Shown: positions 23,009-31,435, counted from the first letter of the stretch. The stretch is 33,012 nt of DNA from Lachnoclostridium sp. UBA2905 (GCA_002349525.1 DEDL01000024.1:402-33413); one strand, 5' to 3'. Program-made: numbers and translations. The notes: generated from the letters alone by a model not told the origin.

Positions 23009-25447
23009 TTATGAACGAAGTACAGCTCCAAGATCCTTAAGGGCTGTAATTATCTTATCCATAACTGCATTAACATCCTCATCAAGAAGTGTACGGTCTG
23101 CAGCTCTGAATCTTATTGAATATGCAAGAGACTTCTTGTCAGCTCCAATTCTTTCTCCTTCATATACGTCAAAGAGTTCAACCTTCTCAAGAAGCTTTCC
23201 TGCCTTTTTAACTATAACATCTTCAACCTGTCCTGCAAGAACATCCTTATTCATTACAAGGCTTATGTCTCTTGTTACAGCAGGGAATTTTGGAAGATGC
23301 TTATATTTTACATCATCCTTTGTAAATTCAACAACAAATCTCATATCAATATTTGCAAGATATGTCTTTTCCTTAATCAAATAATTAGCCATAACCTCTG
23401 GATGAACTTCTCCAAGATAACCAATTACTTCATTATTATATACAATTGCTGCCTGACGTCCCGGATGAAGGAATGGATATCCGCCATCTGCCTTGTAGGA
23501 AATCTTTTCAGCAAGTCCACACTGTCTTAATACTACTTCAACAGCACCCTTCATATCATAGAAATCAACTCCGCCATACATACCCATTGTAAGCTGCATG
23601 TACTCATTTGGTCTCTCTGTAAGTGGAAGAGCCTTTGGAATATATATGTTAGCCATTTCATAAAGCTTAACTTTCTTATTACGTCTGTTGTAGTTTGTAG
23701 AAAGTGATGTGAGCATACCGTTAAGAGATGATGTTCTCATAATACTGTAATCCTCACCTAATGGGTTGGAGATTACAATTGCCTTTCTAAGCTCATCTTC
23801 TTCAGGTATACGAAGCTTATCAAATACCTTAGGACTTTCAAATGAATATGTGCTTGCCTCTGAGAATCCAAGATACTGTGCTGCAGTTCTTGCAACTGCC
23901 TCAATCTTAAGCTTTTCAGTCATTCCACCTGTAACTGCTTCTCCTGATGGAAGTGTTGATGGAATCTTGTCATATCCATAAAATCTTGCAACCTCCTCAG
24001 CAAGGTCAGCTAATCTGTATATATCCTGTCTCCATGTTGGAACAGTAACTTCTTTTGTTTCTTTATTAACAGAAAGATCTACCATTTCAAAATATGATAT
24101 CATCTCATCTTCATCTATGTCGGTTCCAAGAAGCTTATTAATCTTATCAACATCATATTTTACTACATTAGGAACTTTCTTTTCGCAGTATACATCAACA
24201 GCTCCGCCTACTACCTCTCCGGCACCAAGCTCTTCAATAAGATCACATGCACGGTTGATTGCTTCCATTGCATTTTCTGGATCAAGTCCCTTTTCAAATT
24301 TGGCCTGGGCATCTGTTCTCATACCAAGTCTCTTACCTGAAAGACGGATATTAGTTCCATCAAAGCAGGCTGCCTCAAATACCATTGTCTTAACATCATC
24401 TGTTATCTTTGAATTCTCTCCACCCATGATACCTGCGATTCCAATAGGTTTTTCTGCATCACATATCATAAGTACATCTTTATCAAGAGTTCTCTCCTGT
24501 CCGTCAAGAGTCATGAACTTTTCACCATCATTTGCACGTCTGACAATAATCTTATGTCCTGCGATCTTATCATGGTCAAATGCGTGCATTGGCTGTCCAT
24601 ACTCTTCCATAACATAGTTTGTAATATCAACAATGTTATTGATTGGTCTGATTCCACATGCGGCAAGTCTTCTCTGCATCCATTCAGGTGATGGAGCAAG
24701 CTTAATGTTTTTAACTACTCTTGAAACATATCTCTTGCAAAGATCATTTGCCTCAACTTCAACCTGAATATAATCATTTACATCTTCACTGTTTCCTGTT
24801 TCCTTAACTACAGGTGGAACAAATGGCTTTCTGAATGTAGCAGCAACTTCTCTTGCAATACCTGTTACAGCAAAGCAGTCTACTCTGTTTGATGTGATTT
24901 CATACTCAAAGCATACATCCCTGAGGCCTAAAAGTTCAGGTACGTCACTTCCTATTTTTGCATTTTTATATTCAGGATTATCACTTAAAATATATATTCC
25001 ATCAGGAGCAGCATCCGGATACATATCTGTATTAGAACCAAGTTCAAATATTGAACACATCATACCATTTGATTCTACACCACGAAGCTTTCCTTTTTTA
25101 ATCTTTGTTCCTCCCGGAACCTTCTTGCCTGAATGATCTGTTGCAACCCTACCACCATCAAGTACAACAGGAACCATGGCACCTTCAAATACATTAGAAG
25201 CACCTGTTACTATCTGTGTGCTTTCTCCGTCCTCATTGATCTGTACCTGGCATACAACAAGCTTGTCTGCATCAGGATGTCTTTCTATTTTAAGAATCTT
25301 ACCTACAACAATCTTTTCAAGATTCTCATCAAATTTCTCATAACTTTCAACTTTGGTTCCTGTAATTGTAACCTTTTCCATATACTCCTTTGGTTCACAC
25401 TCTAAATCGGGAACATATGCTTTTATCCATGATAAAGGTGTATTCAT
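23009..25447 (-). CDS. pheT: Phenylalanyl-tRNA synthetase beta subunit
   Basis: This is the large subunit of the alpha2-beta2 enzyme that charges tRNA-Phe; it carries editing and tRNA-anticodon-binding functions. It has 812 residues, the normal bacterial length of about 790-810. The N-terminal MNTPLSWIKAYVPD is followed by the EMAP/tRNA-binding domain (about 40-155; HPDADKLVVCQV, IVTGASNV), the B3/4 editing domain (about 200-370, EITSNRVDCFAVTGIAREVAA preceding it), the B5 domain, a catalytic-like core (SEASTYSFESP, NPLGEDYSIMRTSSL) and the C-terminal FDX-ACB domain (KHLPKFPAVTRDISLVM to the end). The gene begins 22 bases after pheS and ends in a strong terminator. Confidence 0.98.
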   Translation of the reverse strand: MNTPLSWIKAYVPDLECEPKEYMEKVTITGTKVESYEKFDENLEKIVVGKILKIERHPDADKLVVCQVQINEDGESTQIVTGASNVFEGAMVPVVLDGGRVATDHSGKKVPGGTKIKKGKLRGVESNGMMCSIFELGSNTDMYPDAAPDGIYILSDNPEYKNAKIGSDVPELLGLRDVCFEYEITSNRVDCFAVTGIAREVAATFRKPFVPPVVKETGNSEDVNDYIQVEVEANDLCKRYVSRVVKNIKLAPSPEWMQRRLAACGIRPINNIVDITNYVMEEYGQPMHAFDHDKIAGHKIIVRRANDGEKFMTLDGQERTLDKDVLMICDAEKPIGIAGIMGGENSKITDDVKTMVFEAACFDGTNIRLSGKRLGMRTDAQAKFEKGLDPENAMEAINRACDLIEELGAGEVVGGAVDVYCEKKVPNVVKYDVDKINKLLGTDIDEDEMISYFEMVDLSVNKETKEVTVPTWRQDIYRLADLAEEVARFYGYDKIPSTLPSGEAVTGGMTEKLKIEAVARTAAQYLGFSEASTYSFESPKVFDKLRIPEEDELRKAIVISNPLGEDYSIMRTSSLNGMLTSLSTNYNRRNKKVKLYEMANIYIPKALPLTERPNEYMQLTMGMYGGVDFYDMKGAVEVVLRQCGLAEKISYKADGGYPFLHPGRQAAIVYNNEVIGYLGEVHPEVMANYLIKEKTYLANIDMRFVVEFTKDDVKYKHLPKFPAVTRDISLVMNKDVLAGQVEDVIVKKAGKLLEKVELFDVYEGERIGADKKSLAYSIRFRAADRTLLDEDVNAVMDKIITALKDLGAVLRS

Positions 25448-25469
25448 AATTTTTGTTCCTCCCTGCTAA

Positions 25470-26489
25470 TTAAAATTGTTCAAGAAAACGAATATCATTT
25501 TCATAAAGAAGTCTCATGTCATCTATTTCATACTTAAGAAGGGCTATTCTCTCAAGTCCCATTCCAAATGCGAAGCCCTGATATTTGTCAGGATCAATAT
25601 CTCTCATTTCAAGAACTCTTGGGTGTACCATTCCGCATCCAAGAATCTCAATCCATCCCTCACCTTTACAGAAACGGCATCCTTTTCCGCCACACTTAAA
25701 GCATGAAACATCCATCTCTGCACTTGGCTCTGTAAATGGGAAATGATGTGGTCTGAAACGTACCTTTGTATCTTCACCAAACATTTTCTTTGCAAACTCT
25801 GCAAGTGTTCCCTTAAGATCTGCAAATGTTACGTTCTTATCTATAACAAGTCCTTCAATCTGGTTAAATGATGGTGAATGTGTAGCATCAACCTCATCTG
25901 AACGGAAAACACGTCCTGGAGCTATCATTCTTATTGGAAGCTTACCCTTTTCCATCTCATGAACCTGTACTGAAGAAGTCTGTGTTCTAAGCACTATATC
26001 ACTTGTAATGTAGAATGTATCCTGTTCATCCTTTGCAGGGTGGTTTGCAGGAATATTAAGTGCTTCGAAGTTATAATAATCATATTCAACCTCAGGTCCT
26101 TCAACTACCTGATAACCCATTCCTACGAATATATCTTCAACATCTTCAAGGGCAATCTGATTTGGATGTTTATGTCCGATAACAGGAGCCTTTCCAGGAA
26201 GAGTAACGTCTATTGTCTCTTTCTTAATCTTTTCTTCAAGAACCTTCTTCTCAAAATCCTTCTTCTTCTTTTCAATTCTTTCCTCGATTGATGTTCTTGC
26301 TTCATTAACCATCTGGCCTACCTTAGGACGGTCTTCAGCAGCAACATCCTTCATGGATTTCAGTACCTGGGTAAGTTCACCTTTTTTACCAAGGTATGCA
26401 ACTTTAATTTCATTAAGCTTTTCAAGATGTTCTGAACCATCTATCTGTGAAAGAGCTTCACTTACGATTTTGTTTAATTTGTCTTTCAT
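25470..26489 (-). CDS. pheS: Phenylalanyl-tRNA synthetase alpha subunit
   Basis: This is the catalytic subunit of PheRS, of 339 residues. The N-terminal coiled-coil tRNA-binding arm (about 1-90, rich in Lys and Glu) leads to the class II core: HPNQIALEDVEDIFVGMGYQVVEGPEVE, the THSPSFNQIEGLV motif 2 region, FRPHHFPFTEPSAEMDV, and motif 3 in FGMGLERIALLKYEIDDMR. A CFKCGGKGCRFCKGEGW cysteine group precedes ILGCGMVHP, as in many Firmicutes PheS proteins. The ATG is preceded by GGAGGTAAAAC. It is transcribed from a T-box leader and followed 22 bases later by pheT. Confidence 0.98.
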   Translation of the reverse strand: MKDKLNKIVSEALSQIDGSEHLEKLNEIKVAYLGKKGELTQVLKSMKDVAAEDRPKVGQMVNEARTSIEERIEKKKKDFEKKVLEEKIKKETIDVTLPGKAPVIGHKHPNQIALEDVEDIFVGMGYQVVEGPEVEYDYYNFEALNIPANHPAKDEQDTFYITSDIVLRTQTSSVQVHEMEKGKLPIRMIAPGRVFRSDEVDATHSPSFNQIEGLVIDKNVTFADLKGTLAEFAKKMFGEDTKVRFRPHHFPFTEPSAEMDVSCFKCGGKGCRFCKGEGWIEILGCGMVHPRVLEMRDIDPDKYQGFAFGMGLERIALLKYEIDDMRLLYENDIRFLEQF

Positions 26490-26510
26490 TGTTTTACCTC
26501 CAATTTAAAT

Positions 26511-26542
26511 AAAAAATCCCTGCAGAATTACTTCTGCAGGGA
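26511..26542 (-). terminator. T-box regulatory terminator
   Basis: On minus, TCCCTGCAGAA and TTCTGCAGGGA (26532-26542 and 26517-26527) form a perfect 11-bp stem with a 4-base loop, followed by six T. It lies just after the T-box core and 22 bases ahead of the pheS start. Readthrough is expected when the antiterminator forms. Confidence 0.93.
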
Positions 26543-26774
26543 CGAATAATCTCGCGGTACCACCCTTGTTCCCATATATTAAAACCATACCCGGTATATA
26601 TGGACTCTCATTGCTGCGTAACGAACAGATAACGGTGGCTTCTACTTAAATAATATTTTCAAAGTCACAGCTCCGGTGTGAAATTAAACACATATACTAT
26701 CTTAATATGACTTTCAGCCGGTGATCATATCTCTCTAAAAGGTTATATGCATCTTTTGCACCATCAACACTCTA
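26511..26774 (-). promoter_or_regulatory. T-box leader of pheST, phenylalanine type
   Basis: The leader RNA binds uncharged tRNA and turns on pheST when Phe-tRNA is low. The T-box core AGGGTGGTACCGCG is at 26553-26566 on minus. It is followed by the 11-bp terminator hairpin and U-run before pheS. A UUC (26680-26682) inside TAATTTCACACCGG is a good Phe specifier candidate, in a Stem I-like region that also holds AGAGAGA. Core and terminator are seen directly; the specifier position is inferred from the cognate gene. Confidence 0.95.
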
Positions 26775-26780
26775 ACTGAT

Positions 26781-26809
26781 ATACTAACATTCGCCTTTTT
26801 TTATGTCAA
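26781..26809 (-). promoter_or_regulatory. Promoter of the pheST T-box transcript
   Basis: On minus, a perfect TTGACA (26804-26809) is followed 17 bases later by TAGTAT (26781-26786). The start point would fall near 26774, giving a leader of about 285 bases to the pheS start. Confidence 0.85.
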
Positions 26810-26825
26810 GCAAAAATTTGTTATT

Positions 26826-26895
26826 ACTCACCCCCTGCAGGAGTGGGAGTTTTCTCGACTGAATTCAAGTCGAACGCTGATGAAACTGAGATAAA
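26826..26895 (+). other. Copy B of the dispersed intergenic element, with adjoining hairpin
   Basis: A hairpin (26826-26850; ACTC...GAGT ends with a GGAGT/ACCCC-type inner stem, loop CTGCA) is followed by GTTTT (26849-26853), a TCGACT/AGTCGA stem (26855-26860 with 26868-26873), GTCGAACGC (26869-26877) and TGAGATAAA (26887-26895). The last elements match copy A at 1596-1634 in order and nearly in spacing. The block sits in the divergent gap between the pheS promoter and the YihY gene. Function is unknown. Confidence 0.35.
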
Positions 26896-26951
26896 TTGTG
26901 GTAAAATCTGCCGTTTTACTGTATACTATAACTTATACAGGAGGGATTATC

Positions 26952-27860
26952 ATGCCAAAAGAGACTAAAACCAAAAATGCTATAAACAAAATATCCTCCC
27001 TGGCTGTACGGGTTACATCATTTTGGAAGAAAACATTTCCCGGCAGGGTTGCCACCAAGCTTGCTTCTGACAAAATAGCCATTTATTCCGCACAGTCTGC
27101 CTTTTTCATGTTCATAAGTATATTTCCTCTCATAATTATTCTTACAGCAATTATGAAATATACTGTCATATCTGAAAACGATGTGGAAGTATTTATAAAA
27201 AGAATGGCGCCTGATGTTATAAGCAATATGCTTAACATGTGGATATCTGAAATATACAACAGCAATTTCGGTTATCTTTCAATATCCATCATAATTGTAA
27301 TATGGACTGCTTCAAAGAGCTTTATTGGTATTATTGACAGTCTTGATTACATCAATAAAACACCCAAGGTATATCCAAGGTTTGTAAACCGTATCAGGGC
27401 CCTGTTTTTCACCCTCATATTAATGGTGGTACTGTTTACAGCCGGCATTTTTATTGTATTTGGAAACAGAATCGCAGATCTTATAAGCTCCTTTTTCCCA
27501 AGCCTTGAAAATATTGCCCTTCAGATCATTGATTCAAGACTTATCATAGCCGTATGCCTCTTCTTTTTTATATTTCTTATAATATATGCCTTTGTTCCAA
27601 GAGGTTCCCTCCTTAAAAACCCCTTTAAAAGGATCAGGGCCTCCATACCCGGAGCAGTATTTTCAACGGGAGGATGGCTTCTTTTCTCTGCCCTTTATTC
27701 ACTTTACATTGACAGATTCGCAATGAATTCTGTTGTATATGGAAGCATTACAACCTTTGTCATCCTTATGCTCTGGTTATATTTTTGCATGTATATTTTC
27801 CTTATCGGTGCCGAGATAAACAAATATTTAAGTGACCAGAATACAAATAATCCAAAATAA
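26952..27860 (+). CDS. YihY/BrkB family inner-membrane protein
   Basis: This is a multi-span membrane protein of the YihY/virulence factor BrkB family (the family once called ribonuclease BN by mistake). The physiological substrate is not established. It has 302 residues from ATG 26952, which has AGGAGGG 6 bases upstream; an in-frame codon at 26898 is unsupported. After a basic N-terminus, about six hydrophobic segments follow (IAIYSAQSAFFMFISIFPLII, YLSISIIIVIWTASKSF, RIRALFFTLILMVVLFTAGIF, LIIAVCLFFFIFLIIYAFVP, PGAVFSTGGWLLFSALYSLYI, and TTFVILMLWLYFCMYIFLIG before AEINKYL). The KSFIGIIDSLDYI and NSVVYGSI stretches are family-typical. It is transcribed away from pheST and its end is only 5 bases from the end of the convergent SpoIID gene, with no terminator visible between them. 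Confidence 0.9.
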   Translation: MPKETKTKNAINKISSLAVRVTSFWKKTFPGRVATKLASDKIAIYSAQSAFFMFISIFPLIIILTAIMKYTVISENDVEVFIKRMAPDVISNMLNMWISEIYNSNFGYLSISIIIVIWTASKSFIGIIDSLDYINKTPKVYPRFVNRIRALFFTLILMVVLFTAGIFIVFGNRIADLISSFFPSLENIALQIIDSRLIIAVCLFFFIFLIIYAFVPRGSLLKNPFKRIRASIPGAVFSTGGWLLFSALYSLYIDRFAMNSVVYGSITTFVILMLWLYFCMYIFLIGAEINKYLSDQNTNNPK

Positions 27861-27865
27861 TAATT

Positions 27866-29752
27866 TTATTCTCTTATATCACAGCCATCAAAATAATGCT
27901 TCAGTATACTAATATAATCAAGACCACACGCTGCCATATTCCCTGCACCATTCTGGCTCATTCCAACGCCATGTCCATATCCGCCACCTTCAATATAAAA
28001 TGAGATGTTTCCATCTTCACATTTTTTTGCTATTGTAAAGAATGCGCTTGGTAAAAGACTCATTCCATCTATCACTGTATTGTCTTTTCTGTTTACTTTT
28101 GCATACAAGGGGGATAATAAAAGCCTTATATTATATTCAGAGTCTACCTTTATTGTTCTCTTATCTCCTTTTATTATAATTGAGGTGACTATTCCGCCTT
28201 CTTTTCTTTTATTCACCCTTATATTCTCAATATTGCCAATATCAGATATAGTCCCTTCCCTGTATGAGCCATCATTCTGCTTTACCTTTATAAGGGAGGG
28301 ATTCTCCTTACATCTTTTTTTCAGGGATTTTAAAATGGACTCCTTTATCTGGTCTCCTGTTAGTAAAACATTCCACCTGTACCATCCGTAACTGCTGTCA
28401 TAGGTGACGGTATCTGATTTAAGGAATTTTTTAAACTCCTTTTCCTCCTTCATTTTTTCTGGAGAATGGCCGGTGTCTTTCGCCATGGTCTGAATTTTGC
28501 TTTTTAGATATGGCACATTTTTCATACCAAGCCACACCTCCCCGCCATTTGCAGTCACTCCACAGGAAGTGGAATAATAATATGCCGGAACAACCTGACC
28601 ATCATATGTAAGAACCTGACCGCTTGTTGCATCCACTGCCATACAGGTAGCCTTTGTTCTGTGCGTATTGTTGTAAACCTGGTATGATGTACTGTCATCA
28701 ACATGTGCCCCAAGCTTTGACAGATTTCCTGACTTCACGTGAATATAGGCATAGCTTCTTGCACACACAGCCTGAGCCTTAAGAGCCTCCGCCGGATAAT
28801 CAGATGGCATCTCACTTGGAACAACACTGTACAAATATTCATTCATGGTCACCTCATTTATTATTATAAGCCCCTTTTCCCTGCTGCTTATCTCTAAAGA
28901 GCCATTATATACAGGCGTACCATAGCCTCTTTTTATACTTTTAATGGCAAGACTCCCCCCATTTGCCGGAGATATAGTTATTCTTCCGCCATAATCCGCA
29001 ATATTATTCATATCATAGGTAACAGAGTCATCCTGTGAAAGTTCACTACTCTGTCCGTTGAAACTGATTATCATACCCTTATCAGAGCCTACTGTAACCT
29101 TTTTATGATAATAATCCCTGTAGCCGGAGGTCTTAATGGCAACCCTGATTATATCCGGTTTTATATCACTTTTTATAACAAATGCACAAACTGCAGAGTC
29201 GTCTCCAAGTATAATGTCAGTAACCTCATAGCCTAGTGGAATTTCATTTGTCTTTGCAGCCCTTATGCCATTGCTGATATCGTATATGCCCGCCTGGTCA
29301 CTTATGGTAAATGAGCCGTTTTTTGCAGTATGCACTGTTTTTTTACTGACAGCAGTAATCTTGTCTGTAATAGAATTATTTTTTATGTCACAGGATTTTA
29401 CAGTATCATTTTGCAGGTATACATCACTGACAAACGGAAGCTTTTCCCTGGTCTCCTTTTCTCCTGTCATTTCAGGAGCAACATTATACTTTGTGTAACT
29501 TCCGTCCTTAAATACAACAATCTCCTTGTCATCCTCAGATATATCTGTTACCAGGGCATTTTTAATTATCTCATAGGAGCATTTTAGGGAGCCACCGGAA
29601 ATATCAATAGCCGAATCTGTAACAGCAAGCCCCTTTCTATTATCATAAGAGCCGTCAGATACCACTTTACTTAGTTTCTCTGGCTTATATATCAGTGCAG
29701 CAAGGATACATATTATTCCAAGCATAAATATGAGACATACTCTTTTTAACAT
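27866..29752 (-). CDS. SpoIID/LytB domain protein with long N-terminal extension
   Basis: SpoIID-type proteins are lytic transglycosylases acting on peptidoglycan. This one has 628 residues, much longer than sporulation SpoIID (about 340). An N-terminal hydrophobic signal or anchor (about 4-22) precedes some 260 residues with no recognised motif and a repetitive beta-like look. The SpoIID domain follows: NEYLYSVVPSEMPSDYPAEALKAQAV with the catalytic-type Glu in PSEM, ARSYAYIH, YYSTSCGVTANGGEVWLG, and the C-terminal GGGYGHGVGMSQNGAGNMA. ATG 29752 has AGGAGG 8 bases upstream, partly paired in a nested hairpin. It follows two MATE genes. A vegetative cell-wall hydrolase is as likely as a spore role; the context does not decide. 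Confidence 0.92.
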   Translation of the reverse strand: MLKRVCLIFMLGIICILAALIYKPEKLSKVVSDGSYDNRKGLAVTDSAIDISGGSLKCSYEIIKNALVTDISEDDKEIVVFKDGSYTKYNVAPEMTGEKETREKLPFVSDVYLQNDTVKSCDIKNNSITDKITAVSKKTVHTAKNGSFTISDQAGIYDISNGIRAAKTNEIPLGYEVTDIILGDDSAVCAFVIKSDIKPDIIRVAIKTSGYRDYYHKKVTVGSDKGMIISFNGQSSELSQDDSVTYDMNNIADYGGRITISPANGGSLAIKSIKRGYGTPVYNGSLEISSREKGLIIINEVTMNEYLYSVVPSEMPSDYPAEALKAQAVCARSYAYIHVKSGNLSKLGAHVDDSTSYQVYNNTHRTKATCMAVDATSGQVLTYDGQVVPAYYYSTSCGVTANGGEVWLGMKNVPYLKSKIQTMAKDTGHSPEKMKEEKEFKKFLKSDTVTYDSSYGWYRWNVLLTGDQIKESILKSLKKRCKENPSLIKVKQNDGSYREGTISDIGNIENIRVNKRKEGGIVTSIIIKGDKRTIKVDSEYNIRLLLSPLYAKVNRKDNTVIDGMSLLPSAFFTIAKKCEDGNISFYIEGGGYGHGVGMSQNGAGNMAACGLDYISILKHYFDGCDIRE

Positions 29753-29760
29753 AAAAAACC

Positions 29761-29821
29761 TCCTTCATATACCCAATATGGCAGACTGACCATATTACTA
29801 CTACTTAAAGTATATGAAGGA
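29761..29821 (-). promoter_or_regulatory. Nested hairpin covering part of the SpoIID-gene ribosome site
   Basis: A perfect 12-bp inverted repeat, TCCTTCATATAC (29761-29772) with GTATATGAAGGA (29810-29821), encloses a second one, AATATGG/CCATATT (29775-29781 with 29790-29796). On minus RNA the 3' arm ends in GAAGGA, the first part of the GAAGGAGG ribosome site, and is followed by GG and six T before the ATG. It could act as translation control by site pairing, as an attenuator, or as the terminator of the MATE transcript. Confidence 0.6.
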
Positions 29822-29845
29822 AGTTCATAATTTAGGACAAGAAGT

Positions 29846-29867
29846 TTGCAACTATCTTGCAGCTATC
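29846..29867 (-). repeat. 11-bp direct repeat spanning the stop codon of the first MATE gene
   Basis: TTGCAGCTATC (29857-29867) and TTGCAACTATC (29846-29856) are adjacent on plus with one mismatch. The stop codon (29852-29854) is inside the second copy. With only two short copies this could be chance, but it fits the pattern of the larger arrays in the window. Confidence 0.45.
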
Positions 29868-31207
29868 CGTTTCATTTTTTTGATTATTATAAAATATGCC
29901 GGGAATAGGAACATATCCGCCATCACCCAGGCCACCGGACTTGCTATACATGCAGCCTTAAAACCAAACTGTGGAACAAGCATAAAGCCCACAAAGGTTC
30001 TTGCAGCCATCTCACATATTCCTGCAATAATTGCAATCTGACTGTAACCCATTCCCTGAATAAGGAATCTTACAATGTTAACGAAGGCAAGTGGAATATA
30101 AAATAAGGCGTTATATAATATAACCATATGCGCATTGGAATACACATCCATACTCTGTCCCTCACCAATGAAAAGAGATACAAGTGGCTTCCATGCCACT
30201 GCTAAAAATACAAGGGCTATAATAGAATAAGCAACTCCAAGCACTGATACTGAAAACAGACCCTTGTTAAGTCTGTCAATTTTACCAGCTCCAACATTCT
30301 GTCCGCCATAGGTTGCCATTGTACTTCCCATAGCATCATATGGACAGCAGAAAAACATACTTACCTTACCGCCGGCTGTCATTGATGCAACAGCAACCTT
30401 TCCAAGAGAGTTAACAGACTTCTGGAGAACAACACTTCCAATTGCTGTTATGGAATACTGGAGTCCCATGGGAATTCCCACATATAAAAGCTTACCCATG
30501 CTTCTTCCGTCTATTTTTCTAAAACGCTTTTCCACATGCAGGAGCTCATATCTTTTATAGCTGTATATTACGCAACACACCCCTGATACAAGCTGCGAAA
30601 CAACAGTTGCAACTGCTGCTCCTACAACACCCATTGAAAATACATTTATTAGAACTAAGTCTAAAACAATGTTAATTACTGATGACATAACCAGAAAATA
30701 AACCGGAGTTTTACTGTCTCCCATTGCCCTGATTATTCCTGATATAAGATTGTACAAAAATGTAACCGGAATTCCTGCAAGTATAATAACTATATAATTA
30801 TAGGATAATGCAAGAATATCTCCAGGTGTATCCATTGCAACTAATATCTGTTTGCAGAAGACAACCGTAACAACTGTAAGTATAACGGAAAAAAATACTG
30901 AAAGATAAATTGCATTCATCATATATTTTTTCATTCCGTCATTATCCCTGGCTCCAAATCTCTGAGCTAAAGGTATGGAAAAACCATTACATACTCCCAT
31001 GCAGAATCCAATTATAAGAAAATTAACAGAACCTGTTGAGCCTACTGCCGCAAGAGCATCCAGACCAACAAATCTTCCAACTATCATAGCATCGAAAATG
31101 TTATATAACTGCTGAAATAAAAATCCTAATAAAAGAGGCACCGAAAATTCGATTATATGTCTCATTGGAGAACCAACAGTCATATCCTTTGTCTTTCCTC
31201 TGGCCAT
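29852..31207 (-). CDS. MATE family efflux transporter (DinF/NorM-like)
   Basis: This is a sodium- or proton-coupled multidrug/toxin extrusion transporter of 451 residues with about 12 hydrophobic segments. The N-terminus GSPMRHIIEFSVPLLLGFLFQQLYNIFDAMIVGRFVG is the classic MATE opening, and its paired second half begins near residue 235 (GIPMGLQYSITAIGSVVLQ). It resembles the clostridial group next to which similar transporters are often found in pairs. The substrate cannot be told. ATG 31207 has an AGGATG-type site upstream. It follows the second MATE gene after a 189-base gap filled by the 37-bp tandem array and precedes the SpoIID gene by 99 bases. Confidence 0.94.
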   Translation of the reverse strand: MARGKTKDMTVGSPMRHIIEFSVPLLLGFLFQQLYNIFDAMIVGRFVGLDALAAVGSTGSVNFLIIGFCMGVCNGFSIPLAQRFGARDNDGMKKYMMNAIYLSVFFSVILTVVTVVFCKQILVAMDTPGDILALSYNYIVIILAGIPVTFLYNLISGIIRAMGDSKTPVYFLVMSSVINIVLDLVLINVFSMGVVGAAVATVVSQLVSGVCCVIYSYKRYELLHVEKRFRKIDGRSMGKLLYVGIPMGLQYSITAIGSVVLQKSVNSLGKVAVASMTAGGKVSMFFCCPYDAMGSTMATYGGQNVGAGKIDRLNKGLFSVSVLGVAYSIIALVFLAVAWKPLVSLFIGEGQSMDVYSNAHMVILYNALFYIPLAFVNIVRFLIQGMGYSQIAIIAGICEMAARTFVGFMLVPQFGFKAACIASPVAWVMADMFLFPAYFIIIKKMKRIAAR

Positions 31208-31250
31208 ACCTTTTCATCCTTTCTGTAATCCCTAAAACTAGTAAACCCTT

Positions 31251-31435
31251 ATTCCTTAGCCACAATATTATTAAGCCATATTCCATTATTCCTTAGCTGC
31301 AATATTATTGAGCCATATTCCATTATTCCTTAGCTGCAATATTATTAAGCCATATTCCATTATTCCTTAGCCACAATATTATTAAGCTACATTCCCTTAT
31401 TCCTTAGCCACAATATTATTGAGCCATATTTCCTT
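31251..31435 (-). repeat. 37-bp tandem array reiterating the 3' end of the second MATE gene
   Basis: Five copies with an exact 37-bp period start at 31251, 31288, 31325, 31362 and 31399, each beginning ATTCCTTAG on plus. The copy at 31399 is the end of the MATE gene: read on minus it encodes W-L-N-N-I-V-A-K-E and runs into the stop. The outer copies keep that segment with few changes (CTC/CTT in the Leu codon, GTG/GCA in the Val codon). Because 37 is not a multiple of three, read-through would be out of frame in each next copy. The array fills most of the gap to the first MATE gene. Confidence 0.93.

Noticed and set aside
22869..23384. Plus-strand ORF of 171 codons
   Set aside because: It overlaps the pheST terminator and the 3' end of pheT in antisense and has no ribosome site or recognisable product.
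24117..24617. Plus-strand ORF of 166 codons
   Set aside because: It lies wholly inside pheT in antisense, with a Ser/Ile/Pro-rich shadow composition.
26887..26895. TPP riboswitch suggested by TGAGATAAA
   Set aside because: The other conserved parts of the thi-box are missing and the downstream gene is a YihY-type protein.
26896..26927. Promoter for the YihY gene (TTGTGG and TATACT)
   Set aside because: The spacer is 20 bases and the -35 match is weak; only the TATACT at 26922-26927 looks plausible.
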